Shown here: piece after piece, positions 18,622 to 27,044 of the stretch
Numbering within the stretch: position 1 is the stretch's first letter
Layout: every line of letters begins with the position of its first letter
Origin: JBKCUI01 sp052161625
Lineage (GTDB): Bacteria; Planctomycetota; Planctomycetia; Pirellulales; Pirellulaceae
Length of the DNA: 64,000 nucleotides
Assembly: GCA_052161625.1 (NCBI GenBank)
Contig: CP197412.1
Strand: one strand, 5' to 3'
The notes under the pieces: model-generated
The model's input: the letters and a program-made list of their open reading frames with translations, nothing else
What the model was told of the DNA's origin: nothing
The model's database searches: none
Position numbers and translations under genes: made by a program

Positions 18622-18755
18622 GCTGCGTCTGAAAGGCGGGGGATGGCAATGGAGATGCGAATGCGTTGGATAGGGCGTTCGAGGCACTCGGCCTCGGGGT
18701 CCCCTAGACTATATCAACGTTTTCATGCTGTCCTAGCACGAATTCGAATTCGAGA

Positions 18756-20144
18756 CTACTGACTCTTCCATTGCGACGCCAATTCCTGCTCGCTCTTTCC
18801 TGTGAGTTCTTGCCAAATCTCGCTCGAATAGCGCCCCTCCCGCGCGGACGCATTGAGTTTGGGGAGGAGGGTGCCGGAGGGGGCGTGCGTCCGAATGACC
18901 CAGTCGATGAAGTTTGCCGAGACGCGGTAGCTGGCGTCGTGCTTTGCCTTGGATAAAGCCTCCTTGCTCAGCAATGCTCCTTTGGATTGCGGCTCGTAAA
19001 GGAACCAGCGGATGTAATCGGGAATCCCCTCGACGATCCAGCCAGGCGTCGGTTCTCGCCGAGCTCCGCGATTGCGACGGCCTTGGTAGCTTTGCACCAC
19101 ATGCACCATCTCATGAACCACCGCGCCTCGGGCCTCGCGATTCTTTTCTCGATTCATCCATCCTGCATTGAGCGAAATGGTCCCCCCTTGGGCGTAGGCA
19201 GGAATGCCTTCCATCTTGGCGCTCGGTAGATACCGAAATGTTACCTTTTTGGGTGCCGTAAATCCTTCGCTCGGGAGCATCGCGACAATTCTTGGATACC
19301 ATTCCAAAATGACAGGCTTCAATTCGGTCTCTGTCCAAACCGCTAGCTCTGGGGCCGCGGTGACATCGATGACGTATTGATAGTCTCCGTCCGACGAAGG
19401 AAAGGCAATCGACTGCCTCTCGGGTGCAACAATACGTTCCGGCGAGTCGCTTCCTTTGGCGATGAAGTCGATTTCGCTGAAGAACGTGTGGGCGAAAGGA
19501 TCGTTGTCTGCCGTCGGCTGGATTTCCAAGAGCCAATAGCGATAGGAGCCGAGCGAACCGGAGTCATCGGTCACACGACTGGCGTGTTGGCCACCCGCCC
19601 CGCGCCGAGTCCGAGTATCTACCTCTGCCATTCGCTTCCATCCCTGTTGCTCCGGGGATTGATCGGCATCCAATCGATCCCATACAAACCCCTTGCCTTC
19701 CCCCGTTGCGGCATAGAGCGTGAATCGCTGTGGTGCCCGCGACGTCGGATGCCACGAATACGTAACGACCTCCGCGATCTCCTGGGTTGCACCCAGGTCA
19801 GCGGCCAAACACCCGCCGGAGCCACCCGTTGCGAAGAAGCAGTTCTCGCGAGGGGAGTCCTCGGTTTGAGGTATCTGGCCATCCACCAATGCTGGCGTGC
19901 CGCTCGAGTTCCCGTCCAAACGACCTCGAACGACCGCCCACGTCGCTTTCATCCCGAGATCGTTTACTGCAGGTCGCTTGATCCGTTCGAACTCGAAGAA
20001 TTGGCTTTCGATCGATTGCTCCGTATCCACTCGCACTTGAGCGACCAGCGATGGTGCAAGCATCAGAGCAATCCAAAAACTAAAAACGGGGACCTGAACT
20101 TGTCGAACCGAGCGTAAGTGGCGCAAATTGGTTTTGGTGATCAT
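18756..20144 (-). CDS. Secreted basic-secretory-protein family metallopeptidase
   Basis: 462 residues from the ATG at 20144; a start at 20210 adds 22 residues without signal character. The N-terminus carries a hydrophobic export signal (VPVFSFWIALMLAPSLVAQ). Residues about 60-250 look like a galactose-binding/discoidin-type beta domain (AEVVTYSWHPTSRAPQRFTLYAA, YRYWLLEIQP). The C-terminal half matches the plant basic secretory protein/peptidase family, with YQYVIDVTAAPEL, GGTISLNAGWM and the zinc motif HEMVH (344-348), then the PGWIVEGIPDYIRW block. It is therefore a likely zinc peptidase outside the cytoplasm. It is divergent from the YpdA-like gene with an 88-base promoter gap. Confidence 0.85.
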   Translation of the reverse strand: MITKTNLRHLRSVRQVQVPVFSFWIALMLAPSLVAQVRVDTEQSIESQFFEFERIKRPAVNDLGMKATWAVVRGRLDGNSSGTPALVDGQIPQTEDSPRENCFFATGGSGGCLAADLGATQEIAEVVTYSWHPTSRAPQRFTLYAATGEGKGFVWDRLDADQSPEQQGWKRMAEVDTRTRRGAGGQHASRVTDDSGSLGSYRYWLLEIQPTADNDPFAHTFFSEIDFIAKGSDSPERIVAPERQSIAFPSSDGDYQYVIDVTAAPELAVWTETELKPVILEWYPRIVAMLPSEGFTAPKKVTFRYLPSAKMEGIPAYAQGGTISLNAGWMNREKNREARGAVVHEMVHVVQSYQGRRNRGARREPTPGWIVEGIPDYIRWFLYEPQSKGALLSKEALSKAKHDASYRVSANFIDWVIRTHAPSGTLLPKLNASAREGRYSSEIWQELTGKSEQELASQWKSQ

Positions 20145-20232
20145 GTTAGAAAGCGGTGCGAGGAGTTGGTAAGGAAGGTTGATTCTAGTATCCTGCTCCT
20201 GCTGATCCATTCCTTTTCTCGCAAGGATTCCG

Positions 20233-21333
20233 ATGTCTTTTCCACTTCAGACAGACATTCTTCTCGTCGGCGCAGGTCCTATTGGGATTGAACTGGCGGT
20301 AGCGCTCCAGCGAAACAAATTCGACTACGTTCATATCGAGTCTGGAGTGGTCGCATCCACGATCGCATGGTACGCCCCAGGAACACCTATCTTTAGCTCG
20401 CCGGATCGCATCGCTCTCGCTGGAATCCCATTTCAAACCTACCCGCATGGGAAAGCGACTCGCGAGGATTATTTGAACTATTTGCGGGGTGTCGTTCTCT
20501 CGGAAAATCTCGCGATCCATCAAGGCAAACGGCTTGTCTCCGCAAAGCGAACTGCGGAGGGATTCTTGTGCCGTGTGGTTGAGACTCGAACGGGCGTTGG
20601 AGGCCCGTCCTACCGTTCACTCGAGGATGGGTTCGCAGGAGAGGAGGTCTTAGTGTCCTGCCGACGCATCGTTCTCGCCATTGGAGATATGCATCATCCA
20701 CGCCAATTGGGAATCGAGGGAGAAGACCGCGCCAACGTTTCTCACTTCATGCCAGACATCCATGAACTCTTTGGCAAACAGGTCGTGATTGTCGGAGCCA
20801 AGAACTCTGCCGCGGAGGCTGTGGTCCGTTTGGCTCGCATCAATCGCCAGCTGACGGTCGTGCATCGCGGAGAAGGCTTCAGCCCGGAAAGAGTGAAGCC
20901 TTGGCTGCTTCCCGAGATCCGAAGCTTGATAGCAGACGGACGAGTGGAGTTTTATCCCTTTACCGACGTGAAAGAGATTGAGCCCAGATTGTTGCGATTG
21001 CAGAATCGGCAAAACCAAACGGAAACATCGATTCCGTATGAGCACCTACTGCTTCTGACAGGTTACGATCAAGACCCCAGTCTATTTGAGCGATTGGGCC
21101 TCGAACTCAATGGCGTGAATCTTCAGCCCAAGCTCGATCCTCGGACGATGGAGTCGAGCATTCCTGGAGTCTATGTGGCGGGAACGGCGACTGCTGGTTC
21201 CCAGAGAGGGGGCGTGAAGGTCTTTATCGAGAACTGCCATGTCCATGTGGCAAAGATTCTCGCCCATCTGAGTGGAGCGGTTCCCGCATCCACTCTTGCA
21301 GTTGATCGAGAGGAGATACACCGAGAGCTATAG
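20233..21333 (+). CDS. YpdA-like FAD/NAD(P)-dependent oxidoreductase
   Basis: 366 residues, ATG with AAGGA upstream. An FAD Rossmann loop GAGPIGIE (13-20) and a second nucleotide-binding loop VVIVGAKNSAAEAVV mark a two-dinucleotide flavoprotein. The FxYPHGKATREDYLNYLR stretch and the overall length match the YpdA group, which in Firmicutes reduces bacillithiol disulfide. Planctomycetes are not generally known for bacillithiol, so the thiol partner here is uncertain. Its stop lies inside a 22-bp tandem duplication. Confidence 0.8.
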   Translation: MSFPLQTDILLVGAGPIGIELAVALQRNKFDYVHIESGVVASTIAWYAPGTPIFSSPDRIALAGIPFQTYPHGKATREDYLNYLRGVVLSENLAIHQGKRLVSAKRTAEGFLCRVVETRTGVGGPSYRSLEDGFAGEEVLVSCRRIVLAIGDMHHPRQLGIEGEDRANVSHFMPDIHELFGKQVVIVGAKNSAAEAVVRLARINRQLTVVHRGEGFSPERVKPWLLPEIRSLIADGRVEFYPFTDVKEIEPRLLRLQNRQNQTETSIPYEHLLLLTGYDQDPSLFERLGLELNGVNLQPKLDPRTMESSIPGVYVAGTATAGSQRGGVKVFIENCHVHVAKILAHLSGAVPASTLAVDREEIHREL

Positions 21334-21361
21334 CGAGTAATACCGAGAGCTATCGCGAGTA
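21318..21361. repeat. Two 22-bp tandem repeats spanning a stop codon
   Basis: Copies acaccgagagctatagcgag-ta (21318-21339) and a near-identical one (21340-21361) are adjacent. The TAG stop of the YpdA-like gene (21331-21333) lies in the first copy; the second copy has TCG at the matching place. Confidence 0.85.
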
Positions 21362-21384
21362 ACCTCTTCAGTCTCTGGGTTTTG

Positions 21385-22089
21385 CTATTCCGTCAACATG
21401 ATGTTGCGGAACTGAACCTTCATCGGTGGTCCAGCGTGCACTTGCAAAGCGATGATGCCTTCGCTCGCTCGCTTTGCGGTTTCTCCATCTTGCAGTTCGG
21501 ACATCAAAACGTCGTTGATGTAGTGCTGCAGTTTGTTTCCTTTGGCGACGATTCGGTATTTGTTCCAGTCACCGAACTTGATCTTGTCGAGGAGAGCGTT
21601 GGCATCGCCGCAAGTCCCGACTTTGCTCTTAGCTCCTTTGTCGTCTACCGAAACGATATCACCGCGTTCGACGAGAATCCCGCGTCCTCGTTCTTCGTAG
21701 TTGATCCCCATGTATCGCTTGTTCGCGTCAATGTCGGCTTGATAGCCACCGACGATGAACTTCTCTTTGTCCATCAGCTTGCTGCGATATTGGATTCCCG
21801 AGTTTCCACCATCGATGCGAAACTCGAGGGTTAGTTCGAAGTCGGAGACCTTTTTGTCCGAGACGAGGAACGTGTTGTTCTTCAACGGATTTTCGGCCGT
21901 GTTCGTGCCGGTGATCGCGCCATCTTCGACTTTCCAGTTCTCGCTCAAGCCCGACCATCCCTTGAGCGTTTTGCCATCGAACAAGCTAACTGGTTGTTTG
22001 GCAGATTCCTGTGCGAGGGAGATCACGCTGGATGCTGCGAGTGCCGTCCAAGCCAGTATGGTGAGAAGGGTTTTCCAAGTGTGCGCCAT
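21385..22089 (-). CDS. Secreted DUF1080 (3-keto-disaccharide hydrolase) domain protein
   Basis: 234 residues. A signal peptide (ILAWTALAASSVISLAQ) precedes SLFDGKTLKGWSG, the usual opening of DUF1080 proteins, and later FELTLEFRIDGGNSGIQYRS and GYQADID. This is a concanavalin/LamG-like jelly-roll fold; some members hydrolyse 3-keto-glycosides, and the family is greatly expanded in planctomycetes where it is tied to polysaccharide use. The start ATG is only two bases after the stop of the CNNM gene, so the two are co-transcribed despite having no obvious functional tie. Confidence 0.92.
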   Translation of the reverse strand: MAHTWKTLLTILAWTALAASSVISLAQESAKQPVSLFDGKTLKGWSGLSENWKVEDGAITGTNTAENPLKNNTFLVSDKKVSDFELTLEFRIDGGNSGIQYRSKLMDKEKFIVGGYQADIDANKRYMGINYEERGRGILVERGDIVSVDDKGAKSKVGTCGDANALLDKIKFGDWNKYRIVAKGNKLQHYINDVLMSELQDGETAKRASEGIIALQVHAGPPMKVQFRNIMLTE

Positions 22090-22091
22090 GA

Positions 22092-23411
22092 TTAATCAAC
22101 TTCTTCTGAGGAAAGGAGGGTGAATCTGACCTTGGTCGCTCGGTCGTCAGAAACGGAAAGGACCTTTGCCTGCACGCGTTCATCGAAATCGATGACATCG
22201 CCTGCGACCAGCATGCGTTCAGCTTTATGCAATAGTAATCCAGAGACTGTATCCACGTCAGCATCTTCAAACTGAATTCCCAAGCGGGCTTCCAAATCGT
22301 CGACAGCAGTCGATCCGAGGACGATGAAGTTTCCTGGTCCGTCGGGGACGATCTCGGGTTCCACCACATCGAATTCGTCTGCGACATCGCCGATGATCTC
22401 TTCCATGACGTTCTCGAGGGTGACGATCCCGATGATGGTGCCATATTCGTCGACGACGAAGGCCATGTGCTGGTGGGTCCCTTGGAAGTGCCTTAGCAAT
22501 TTGCTGATCGGCATGTTTTCAGGGACCTTCTTGGGAGGTCGCATGATCTTCTTCCAGTCGAACCCGTCCTCAAGCTCCGTGGCGACGATGTCTTTGACGT
22601 GAAGAACTCCGATCACTTCATCGAGAGAGCTATCGCAAATCGGATAACGGGTGTGCTGGGTCCTCTGGATCATTTTCAGAGTTTCCGCCGTCGGTTCATG
22701 GATATCGATGAAGTCGATATCGGCTCGCGCGACCATGATGCGTCGGCAGACCAAGTCGTCGAACTCAAATACAGCGTTGATGAGGCTATGCTCGCTGCGG
22801 GTCAAGCTCCCGTGCACGTGGGCTTCTCGGAGCAAAGCCCGTATCTCTTCTTCGTTGTAGGGAATCCCTCCGCTCTCTTGCGAATTGACCCCCAACAAAC
22901 GTAGGAGGGCTGTCGTCGTAATATTTAACGACTGCATCAACGGGTAGCTAGCGATGTAGAACCACTGCAGAGGAACGGCGCAGGCGAGAAGCATCGATTC
23001 GGGTTTGCGAATGGCGAAAATTTTCGGAGCCTGCTCACCGATGACCAGATGCAATGCGGTGACGAAGGTAAAGGAGAGGGCGAACGCGACTGCGTGGAGG
23101 GCTGCATCCGACGTTATCCCAATCGCCTTGATCGGTGTTTCTAACAGCGCTGCAAAGGCCGGTTCCCCTACACGACCGAGCGCGAGCGACGCCATGGTGA
23201 TACCCAACTGGCAAGCCGACAAAGATTGCTCCAATCGGAGGGCCAGCCATCGGGCAGTTTTAGAAAAAAGCTTCTTCGATACAACAAGCTGTTCGATGCG
23301 ACCAAGGCGAACTTTGACCAGGGCAAACTCAGCTGCGACGAAGAATCCATTGACTGCAACGAGAATCAACGCGATGACGACAGATCCGAGATCTGGGAAC
23401 CACTCAGGCAT
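22092..23411 (-). CDS. CNNM/CorC-type transporter (DUF21-CBS pair-CorC_HlyC)
   Basis: 439 residues. An N-terminal DUF21 membrane domain (VVIALILVAVNGFFVAAEFALVK and two further helices) is followed by a CBS pair (about 205-330; LMMVARADIDF-like and HVKDIVATELED regions, then HMAFVVDEYGTIIGIVTLENVMEEIIG), and a C-terminal CorC_HlyC beta domain (GNFIVLGSTAVDDLEARLG). Family members were first named haemolysins but are inner-membrane proteins linked to Mg2+/Co2+ efflux or homeostasis; CBS domains bind adenine nucleotides. It is upstream of and tightly linked to the DUF1080 gene. Confidence 0.92.
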   Translation of the reverse strand: MPEWFPDLGSVVIALILVAVNGFFVAAEFALVKVRLGRIEQLVVSKKLFSKTARWLALRLEQSLSACQLGITMASLALGRVGEPAFAALLETPIKAIGITSDAALHAVAFALSFTFVTALHLVIGEQAPKIFAIRKPESMLLACAVPLQWFYIASYPLMQSLNITTTALLRLLGVNSQESGGIPYNEEEIRALLREAHVHGSLTRSEHSLINAVFEFDDLVCRRIMVARADIDFIDIHEPTAETLKMIQRTQHTRYPICDSSLDEVIGVLHVKDIVATELEDGFDWKKIMRPPKKVPENMPISKLLRHFQGTHQHMAFVVDEYGTIIGIVTLENVMEEIIGDVADEFDVVEPEIVPDGPGNFIVLGSTAVDDLEARLGIQFEDADVDTVSGLLLHKAERMLVAGDVIDFDERVQAKVLSVSDDRATKVRFTLLSSEEVD

Positions 23412-23724
23412 TCGTTAGTACTGCAATCCTCACACGGTATCGAACAATCACGCACGACCATCCAGCTCCACCTTGAAGCCGGGATAGCAGAGCCATGCGG
23501 TCTTCCTAGTTCGCAACGCAAGACCGAACGGTATCTTACCCCAGAATGAGGCTTCCTGCTGGGGTTTGGTCGGAATTGCACTCGATTCCCCCGGCAAGAA
23601 ACTCGCAAACCGACTTGCTCACCTCTCTTCTCGAAAAATTGCTCTCCATTTTGTTCGCGTTGTGCGGGTCCTGTGGCATCTTTCGACATCCCTCCCTCCC
23701 ATTCTGTCCGACGGAACCGCAGTT
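23412..23724. other. Divergent promoter region with a hairpin
   Basis: A 313-base gap between the CNNM gene (minus) and the BON gene (plus). It contains an inverted repeat, accccag at 23538-23544 and ctggggt at 23559-23565, with a 14-base loop. No T-run follows, so it is not a standard terminator; an operator is possible but unproven. Confidence 0.4.
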
Positions 23725-23943
23725 ATGACCCACACCCCGTTGTTGCATCGTATTGATCGCGTGATCCAATCGAGCCCCCACGCCCCCCGCCGTAAAGTCT
23801 TCCTAGAAAGTGCCCCAGGGCGGATCGTCCTGCGAGGAAAAGTCGATTCGTTTTACCAAAAGCAAATGATCCAGGAATCGCTGCGAGGCATCGAAGGTGT
23901 TGAGCGGATTTGCAACCAATTGGAAGTCGAAGAGCCTCGATAG
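23725..23943 (+). CDS. Small BON-domain protein
   Basis: 72 residues from the ATG at 23725; a longer open frame exists upstream but that part is not conserved-looking. Residues 17-70 (RRKVFLESAPGRIVLRGKVDSFYQKQMIQE and GVERICNQLEVEE) are a complete BON fold: a strand, the GxVxS turn, a helix and a final strand. BON domains bind phospholipid or polymers and are usually secreted; this copy has no signal peptide, so it is probably cytoplasmic or exported by another route. It stands alone between two minus-strand genes. Confidence 0.75.
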   Translation: MTHTPLLHRIDRVIQSSPHAPRRKVFLESAPGRIVLRGKVDSFYQKQMIQESLRGIEGVERICNQLEVEEPR

Positions 23944-23958
23944 CTCAAGTTCCAGCTC

Positions 23959-24384
23959 TTAGGGTTGGCGAGGAATAATCCAGGCGCTCGGGTGCTGCTC
24001 TAGACCGACATGCGGATAATACGACGTCGCCTTGGGAGCCGACAGCAATAGGAGCGTGGTCCCCAAACCCGCCGCTGCGTGGCTTCGTCGCAACAACTCC
24101 TTGCCGATCCCCCGCTTCTGATAGGCTTCGTCGACCGCCAAGTCAGATAGGTAAGTGCAATACGCAAAATCGGTGATCGCGCGGGCGACGCCGACGAGCA
24201 ATCCCGCCGGGGCGCGAGCCGTCACGATCACTTGCGCGTGACGCAGCATCTTTTCGATGGTCTCAAGCTGATCGACCGGTCTTCGCTGGTCCAGCGTCGA
24301 GCGTCTCAGGCAATCGATAAACTCCGTCGCGCTGAGATCGGGCTCGATCGCAAAGACGATCGCGCTGCGGCTGGATGTATCCAT
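23959..24384 (-). CDS. GNAT family N-acetyltransferase
   Basis: 141 residues, the usual size for a single GNAT domain. Motif A is seen as YLSDLAVDEAYQKRGIGKELLRR, where the Q/RxxGxG/A acetyl-CoA pyrophosphate loop is QKRGIGKE. The following LLLLSAPKATSYYPHVGLE is the motif B region. It transfers an acetyl group from acetyl-CoA to an amine; the substrate cannot be predicted. Confidence 0.9.
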   Translation of the reverse strand: MDTSSRSAIVFAIEPDLSATEFIDCLRRSTLDQRRPVDQLETIEKMLRHAQVIVTARAPAGLLVGVARAITDFAYCTYLSDLAVDEAYQKRGIGKELLRRSHAAAGLGTTLLLLSAPKATSYYPHVGLEQHPSAWIIPRQP

Positions 24385-24447
24385 AGGAACAATTGAGTAA
24401 CGGACGAGCGGAAGGAAAACGGATGCCCGTGCTGGCCTACACCAACC

Positions 24448-25734
24448 TCACGGCTGGGTAGAAACAGCAGCTTGTGTGGTCGCTCGCTGAGGCACGGAGA
24501 AAAAAGCTAAGACCAACGCGATAACCAACATGCCGCACGCGACGGCAAACGGGGCTCCCTGCCATACCGGGGAACGGTCCGGATGGACCGACCAAGCAAA
24601 GACGGTGGCGTAAAGCGACGGCCCGATCAGACCGGCAATCCCCATCATCGAACTGTTCGCACCCGATAAACGTCCCTGCTCCGATGGCCCCAGTCGTGTG
24701 GACATAACCCCATTGATAGATGCTTGAAAGAATCCCATCAACGCGAACAGAATTGTGCACCAATAAAACGTTGTTCCGTCGCGCGCGAACGTGTAGGCAG
24801 CGAAACCAATGATCCCGCCGGTCAAACCGACGAAGACCAGCTTCCGCTCGCCGAACCGCCGAATCGCGGGTCGGATCAAGCCCCCTTGGACGATCATATT
24901 GAGGATCCCGACCGTTCCGAGCGAGAGTCCGATTTGCCATGGCTCCCAACCAAAGTGCGTATCGGTGTAAAGAACAAAGACGTTTTGAAATGCCAAGTGT
25001 GAGAGCTGGTAGAACAAGAGGATGATGGCCATTGGCAACAACCCCGGCTTAGAACGTAGCAGTTGAAGGGAGCCGAGCGGATTGGCTCGCTTCCAACTGA
25101 AGGCAGTCCGTTTTTCCTTGGGCAACGACTCGGGCAAAACAAAGTAACCGTAAAACCCGTTCGCCAATGTCAGGACAGCCGAAGCCCAAAAGGGAAGCCG
25201 CAGATCGATCGATCCGAGCATTCCACCCACCGCCGGACCGAGGACAAACCCGATTCCGAACGCCGCGCCGAATAAACCAAACGCCGCCGTTCGACGCTCA
25301 GGCGGAGTGACGTCGGCGAGATAAGCCTGCGCTGTCGAGAAGCTCGCTGCCGTCATCCCGGTGATAATCCGACCGATCAACAACCAAGTCAAATTGGGAG
25401 CTAGCGCGAGCAAAACGAAGTCCAGACCCAAACCGAATGTCGACACCAATAGCACCGGACGTCGGCCATAGCGGTCCGAGAGCGCACCAATGATGGGGGA
25501 GCAAAAAAATTGCATCAACGCCCATAGCGTTCCGAAAAGCCCGATATAGAACGCAGCCATCGACTCGTCGCCACCGACAAGCTCTTTGATCAACTTTTGA
25601 AGAACCGGAATGATCAGCCCCAACGAAAGAACGTCGAGGATCACTGTGATCATGATGAAGGCGATCGCAGCTTGACGAGGCGGTTTGGTTACCTCCATCG
25701 TCGATGGTTCGGAAGGGTTGGGAGAATCGGACAT
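24448..25734 (-). CDS. MFS transporter, TetA-like
   Basis: 428 residues from the ATG at 25734, which follows the isomerase gene by 11 bases; an upstream start would run into that gene. Twelve membrane helices are apparent. The loop 2-3 motif GALSDRYGRRPVLL is the MFS motif A, and the N-terminal half (SLGLIIPVLQKLIKELV, GRIITGMTAASFSTAQAYLADVTPPERRT) is close to the TCR/Tet drug:H+ antiporter group. A drug or metabolite efflux role is inferred only from family; the pairing with a sugar isomerase might instead point to a sugar or sugar-acid. Confidence 0.88.
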   Translation of the reverse strand: MSDSPNPSEPSTMEVTKPPRQAAIAFIMITVILDVLSLGLIIPVLQKLIKELVGGDESMAAFYIGLFGTLWALMQFFCSPIIGALSDRYGRRPVLLVSTFGLGLDFVLLALAPNLTWLLIGRIITGMTAASFSTAQAYLADVTPPERRTAAFGLFGAAFGIGFVLGPAVGGMLGSIDLRLPFWASAVLTLANGFYGYFVLPESLPKEKRTAFSWKRANPLGSLQLLRSKPGLLPMAIILLFYQLSHLAFQNVFVLYTDTHFGWEPWQIGLSLGTVGILNMIVQGGLIRPAIRRFGERKLVFVGLTGGIIGFAAYTFARDGTTFYWCTILFALMGFFQASINGVMSTRLGPSEQGRLSGANSSMMGIAGLIGPSLYATVFAWSVHPDRSPVWQGAPFAVACGMLVIALVLAFFSVPQRATTQAAVSTQP

Positions 25735-25745
25735 TCGATGGTTGG

Positions 25746-26702
25746 TTATGGTTGGTTGGCGGCCAGCTTGGCTCGCGCGGAGGCGAGAAGCGAGCGGAAG
25801 ACCGCAGTCTGTTGCTTCATGGCAGCGACTTTGTCTTCGGGATTGGAGTGCGCTTCGAGCAACACCCATCCTTGGTAATTCGCTCGCAGCAGCAGTTCGA
25901 ACAACTCGGCGTAAGGGTAATCGCCATCGTCGAGTTTGCGGACATGTGTTGTATCTCCCAAGCGCGATTTCACCATTCCAAAATGGGTCGCTAGGCCGGG
26001 CGAAACCAAATCTTCTTGATTGCTGTTCCAGCAGACGGCCGCGTTGGGATGCTCCGCAACTTGAAAAATGTCCCGAATCACATCCAATCGACTGGTATTC
26101 GAGCCGTGCACCTCCAATCGGATTTGCTGACCATATCCCTCTCCATAGGCTGCGAGTTCCTGTAGCGCCTTGCCGATCTGCTCGATGGTCTTTTCTTTAG
26201 GAACACCCGCCGCGAATCCGTTCGGTTTCACTTTCACCCCACTCCCCCCACAATCGTGCATGAGGTGGATGAGCTCTTTGGTCTGCTCGACATTCTTCTT
26301 GACCACAGCCGGGTCGGCCGAATGGAATTCGCAATTGGAACCGTAACCGATCAACTCGATCCCGCTGTCCGCAAACCGCTTTTTCACGTCGGCCCGTTCA
26401 AGCTTCGTCAGCGCAGGTTCGACCCGGTGCCGATGCTCGGTCCGCAGTTCGACTCCTCCCATTTCAGCCGTCTGGCAAGCTGAAATGACGGTGGGCAGGT
26501 CCATATCCTTACCCCACTGGTAGGTCACCAGCCCAAATCGCAGCGTATTCGCGTGAGAAACGGAAGGACTCGGTGCACTTTGAGCCAAGAGCCGGGAATT
26601 AGGCCCGCTGATGACGAGCCCGGCGATCGCTAAGGAACCACCGGATAGGATTTGACGACGGTCCATCCTGAAGCGGGATCGGAGAGATGATTGTGAGGAC
26701 AT
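25746..26702 (-). CDS. Exported sugar phosphate isomerase/epimerase-like TIM-barrel protein
   Basis: 318 residues from the ATG at 26702; an ATG at 26666 (MDRRQIL) is an alternative. The N-terminus MDRRQILSGGSLAIAGL has the twin-Arg and hydrophobic layout of a Tat signal, common for this family in planctomycetes. The body has LRFGLVTYQWGKDMDLPTVISACQTAEMGGVELRTEHRH... features of the AP endonuclease 2/xylose isomerase-like TIM barrel. Metal-ligand candidates are in VELRTEHRHRVEP, IRLEVHGSNTSR and GWVLLEAH. It is transcribed just ahead of the MFS gene. Confidence 0.85.
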   Translation of the reverse strand: MSSQSSLRSRFRMDRRQILSGGSLAIAGLVISGPNSRLLAQSAPSPSVSHANTLRFGLVTYQWGKDMDLPTVISACQTAEMGGVELRTEHRHRVEPALTKLERADVKKRFADSGIELIGYGSNCEFHSADPAVVKKNVEQTKELIHLMHDCGGSGVKVKPNGFAAGVPKEKTIEQIGKALQELAAYGEGYGQQIRLEVHGSNTSRLDVIRDIFQVAEHPNAAVCWNSNQEDLVSPGLATHFGMVKSRLGDTTHVRKLDDGDYPYAELFELLLRANYQGWVLLEAHSNPEDKVAAMKQQTAVFRSLLASARAKLAANQP

Positions 26703-26820
26703 CAGGTGTTGCCTTTTTGGATACAGGTGTGCTCGAATCGAGACAGGGATCTGCAGGATAACTCGGAAATTCGCAAGTGTTTCACACAGGATCCGGGTAC
26801 AAACCACACTCGGCGAGTAC

Positions 26821-26826
26821 TATAAT
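26821..26826 (+). promoter_or_regulatory. Possible -10 box for the DUF1501 cluster
   Basis: The hexamer TATAAT sits 219 bases upstream of the DUF1501 start, in an otherwise G+C-rich gap. The hexamer 17 bases upstream (tacaaa) is a poor -35 match, so the call is weak. Confidence 0.25.
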
Positions 26827-26919
26827 ACCTGGATCCCCGCGGAGGACCTAGCATAGGTTCTCCCATCCTCCCCGCCTTCAATTTGGTCAACCGTCAGTCC
26901 GCCTCGATCATGGCACACC

Positions 26920-26961
26920 CTTTAGGATCCATTAACCGGCCTTCAGGATCCATAAGTCGAC
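26920..26961. repeat. Two degenerate 21-bp tandem repeats
   Basis: Copies ctttaggatccattaaccgg-c (26920-26940) and cttcaggatccataagtcga-c (26941-26961) share about three quarters of positions and lie in the gap before the DUF1501 gene. Confidence 0.6.
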
Positions 26962-27044
26962 CTGAGATCGATGGATCGGAAAAGGAATGGGTGGCTGTGT
27001 TTAGTAAAGCCCAATCGAATTTCTCAACAGGAGAGTAGGTCATA

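Larger units (their letters stand above)
26703..27044. other. Promoter region of the surface-protein cluster
   Basis: A 342-base divergent gap between the isomerase gene and the DUF1501 gene. It contains a perfect TATAAT at 26821-26826, without a good TTGACA at the right distance, and two degenerate 21-bp tandem copies at 26920-26961. The DUF1501 start has AGGAG at 27029-27033. Confidence 0.5.
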
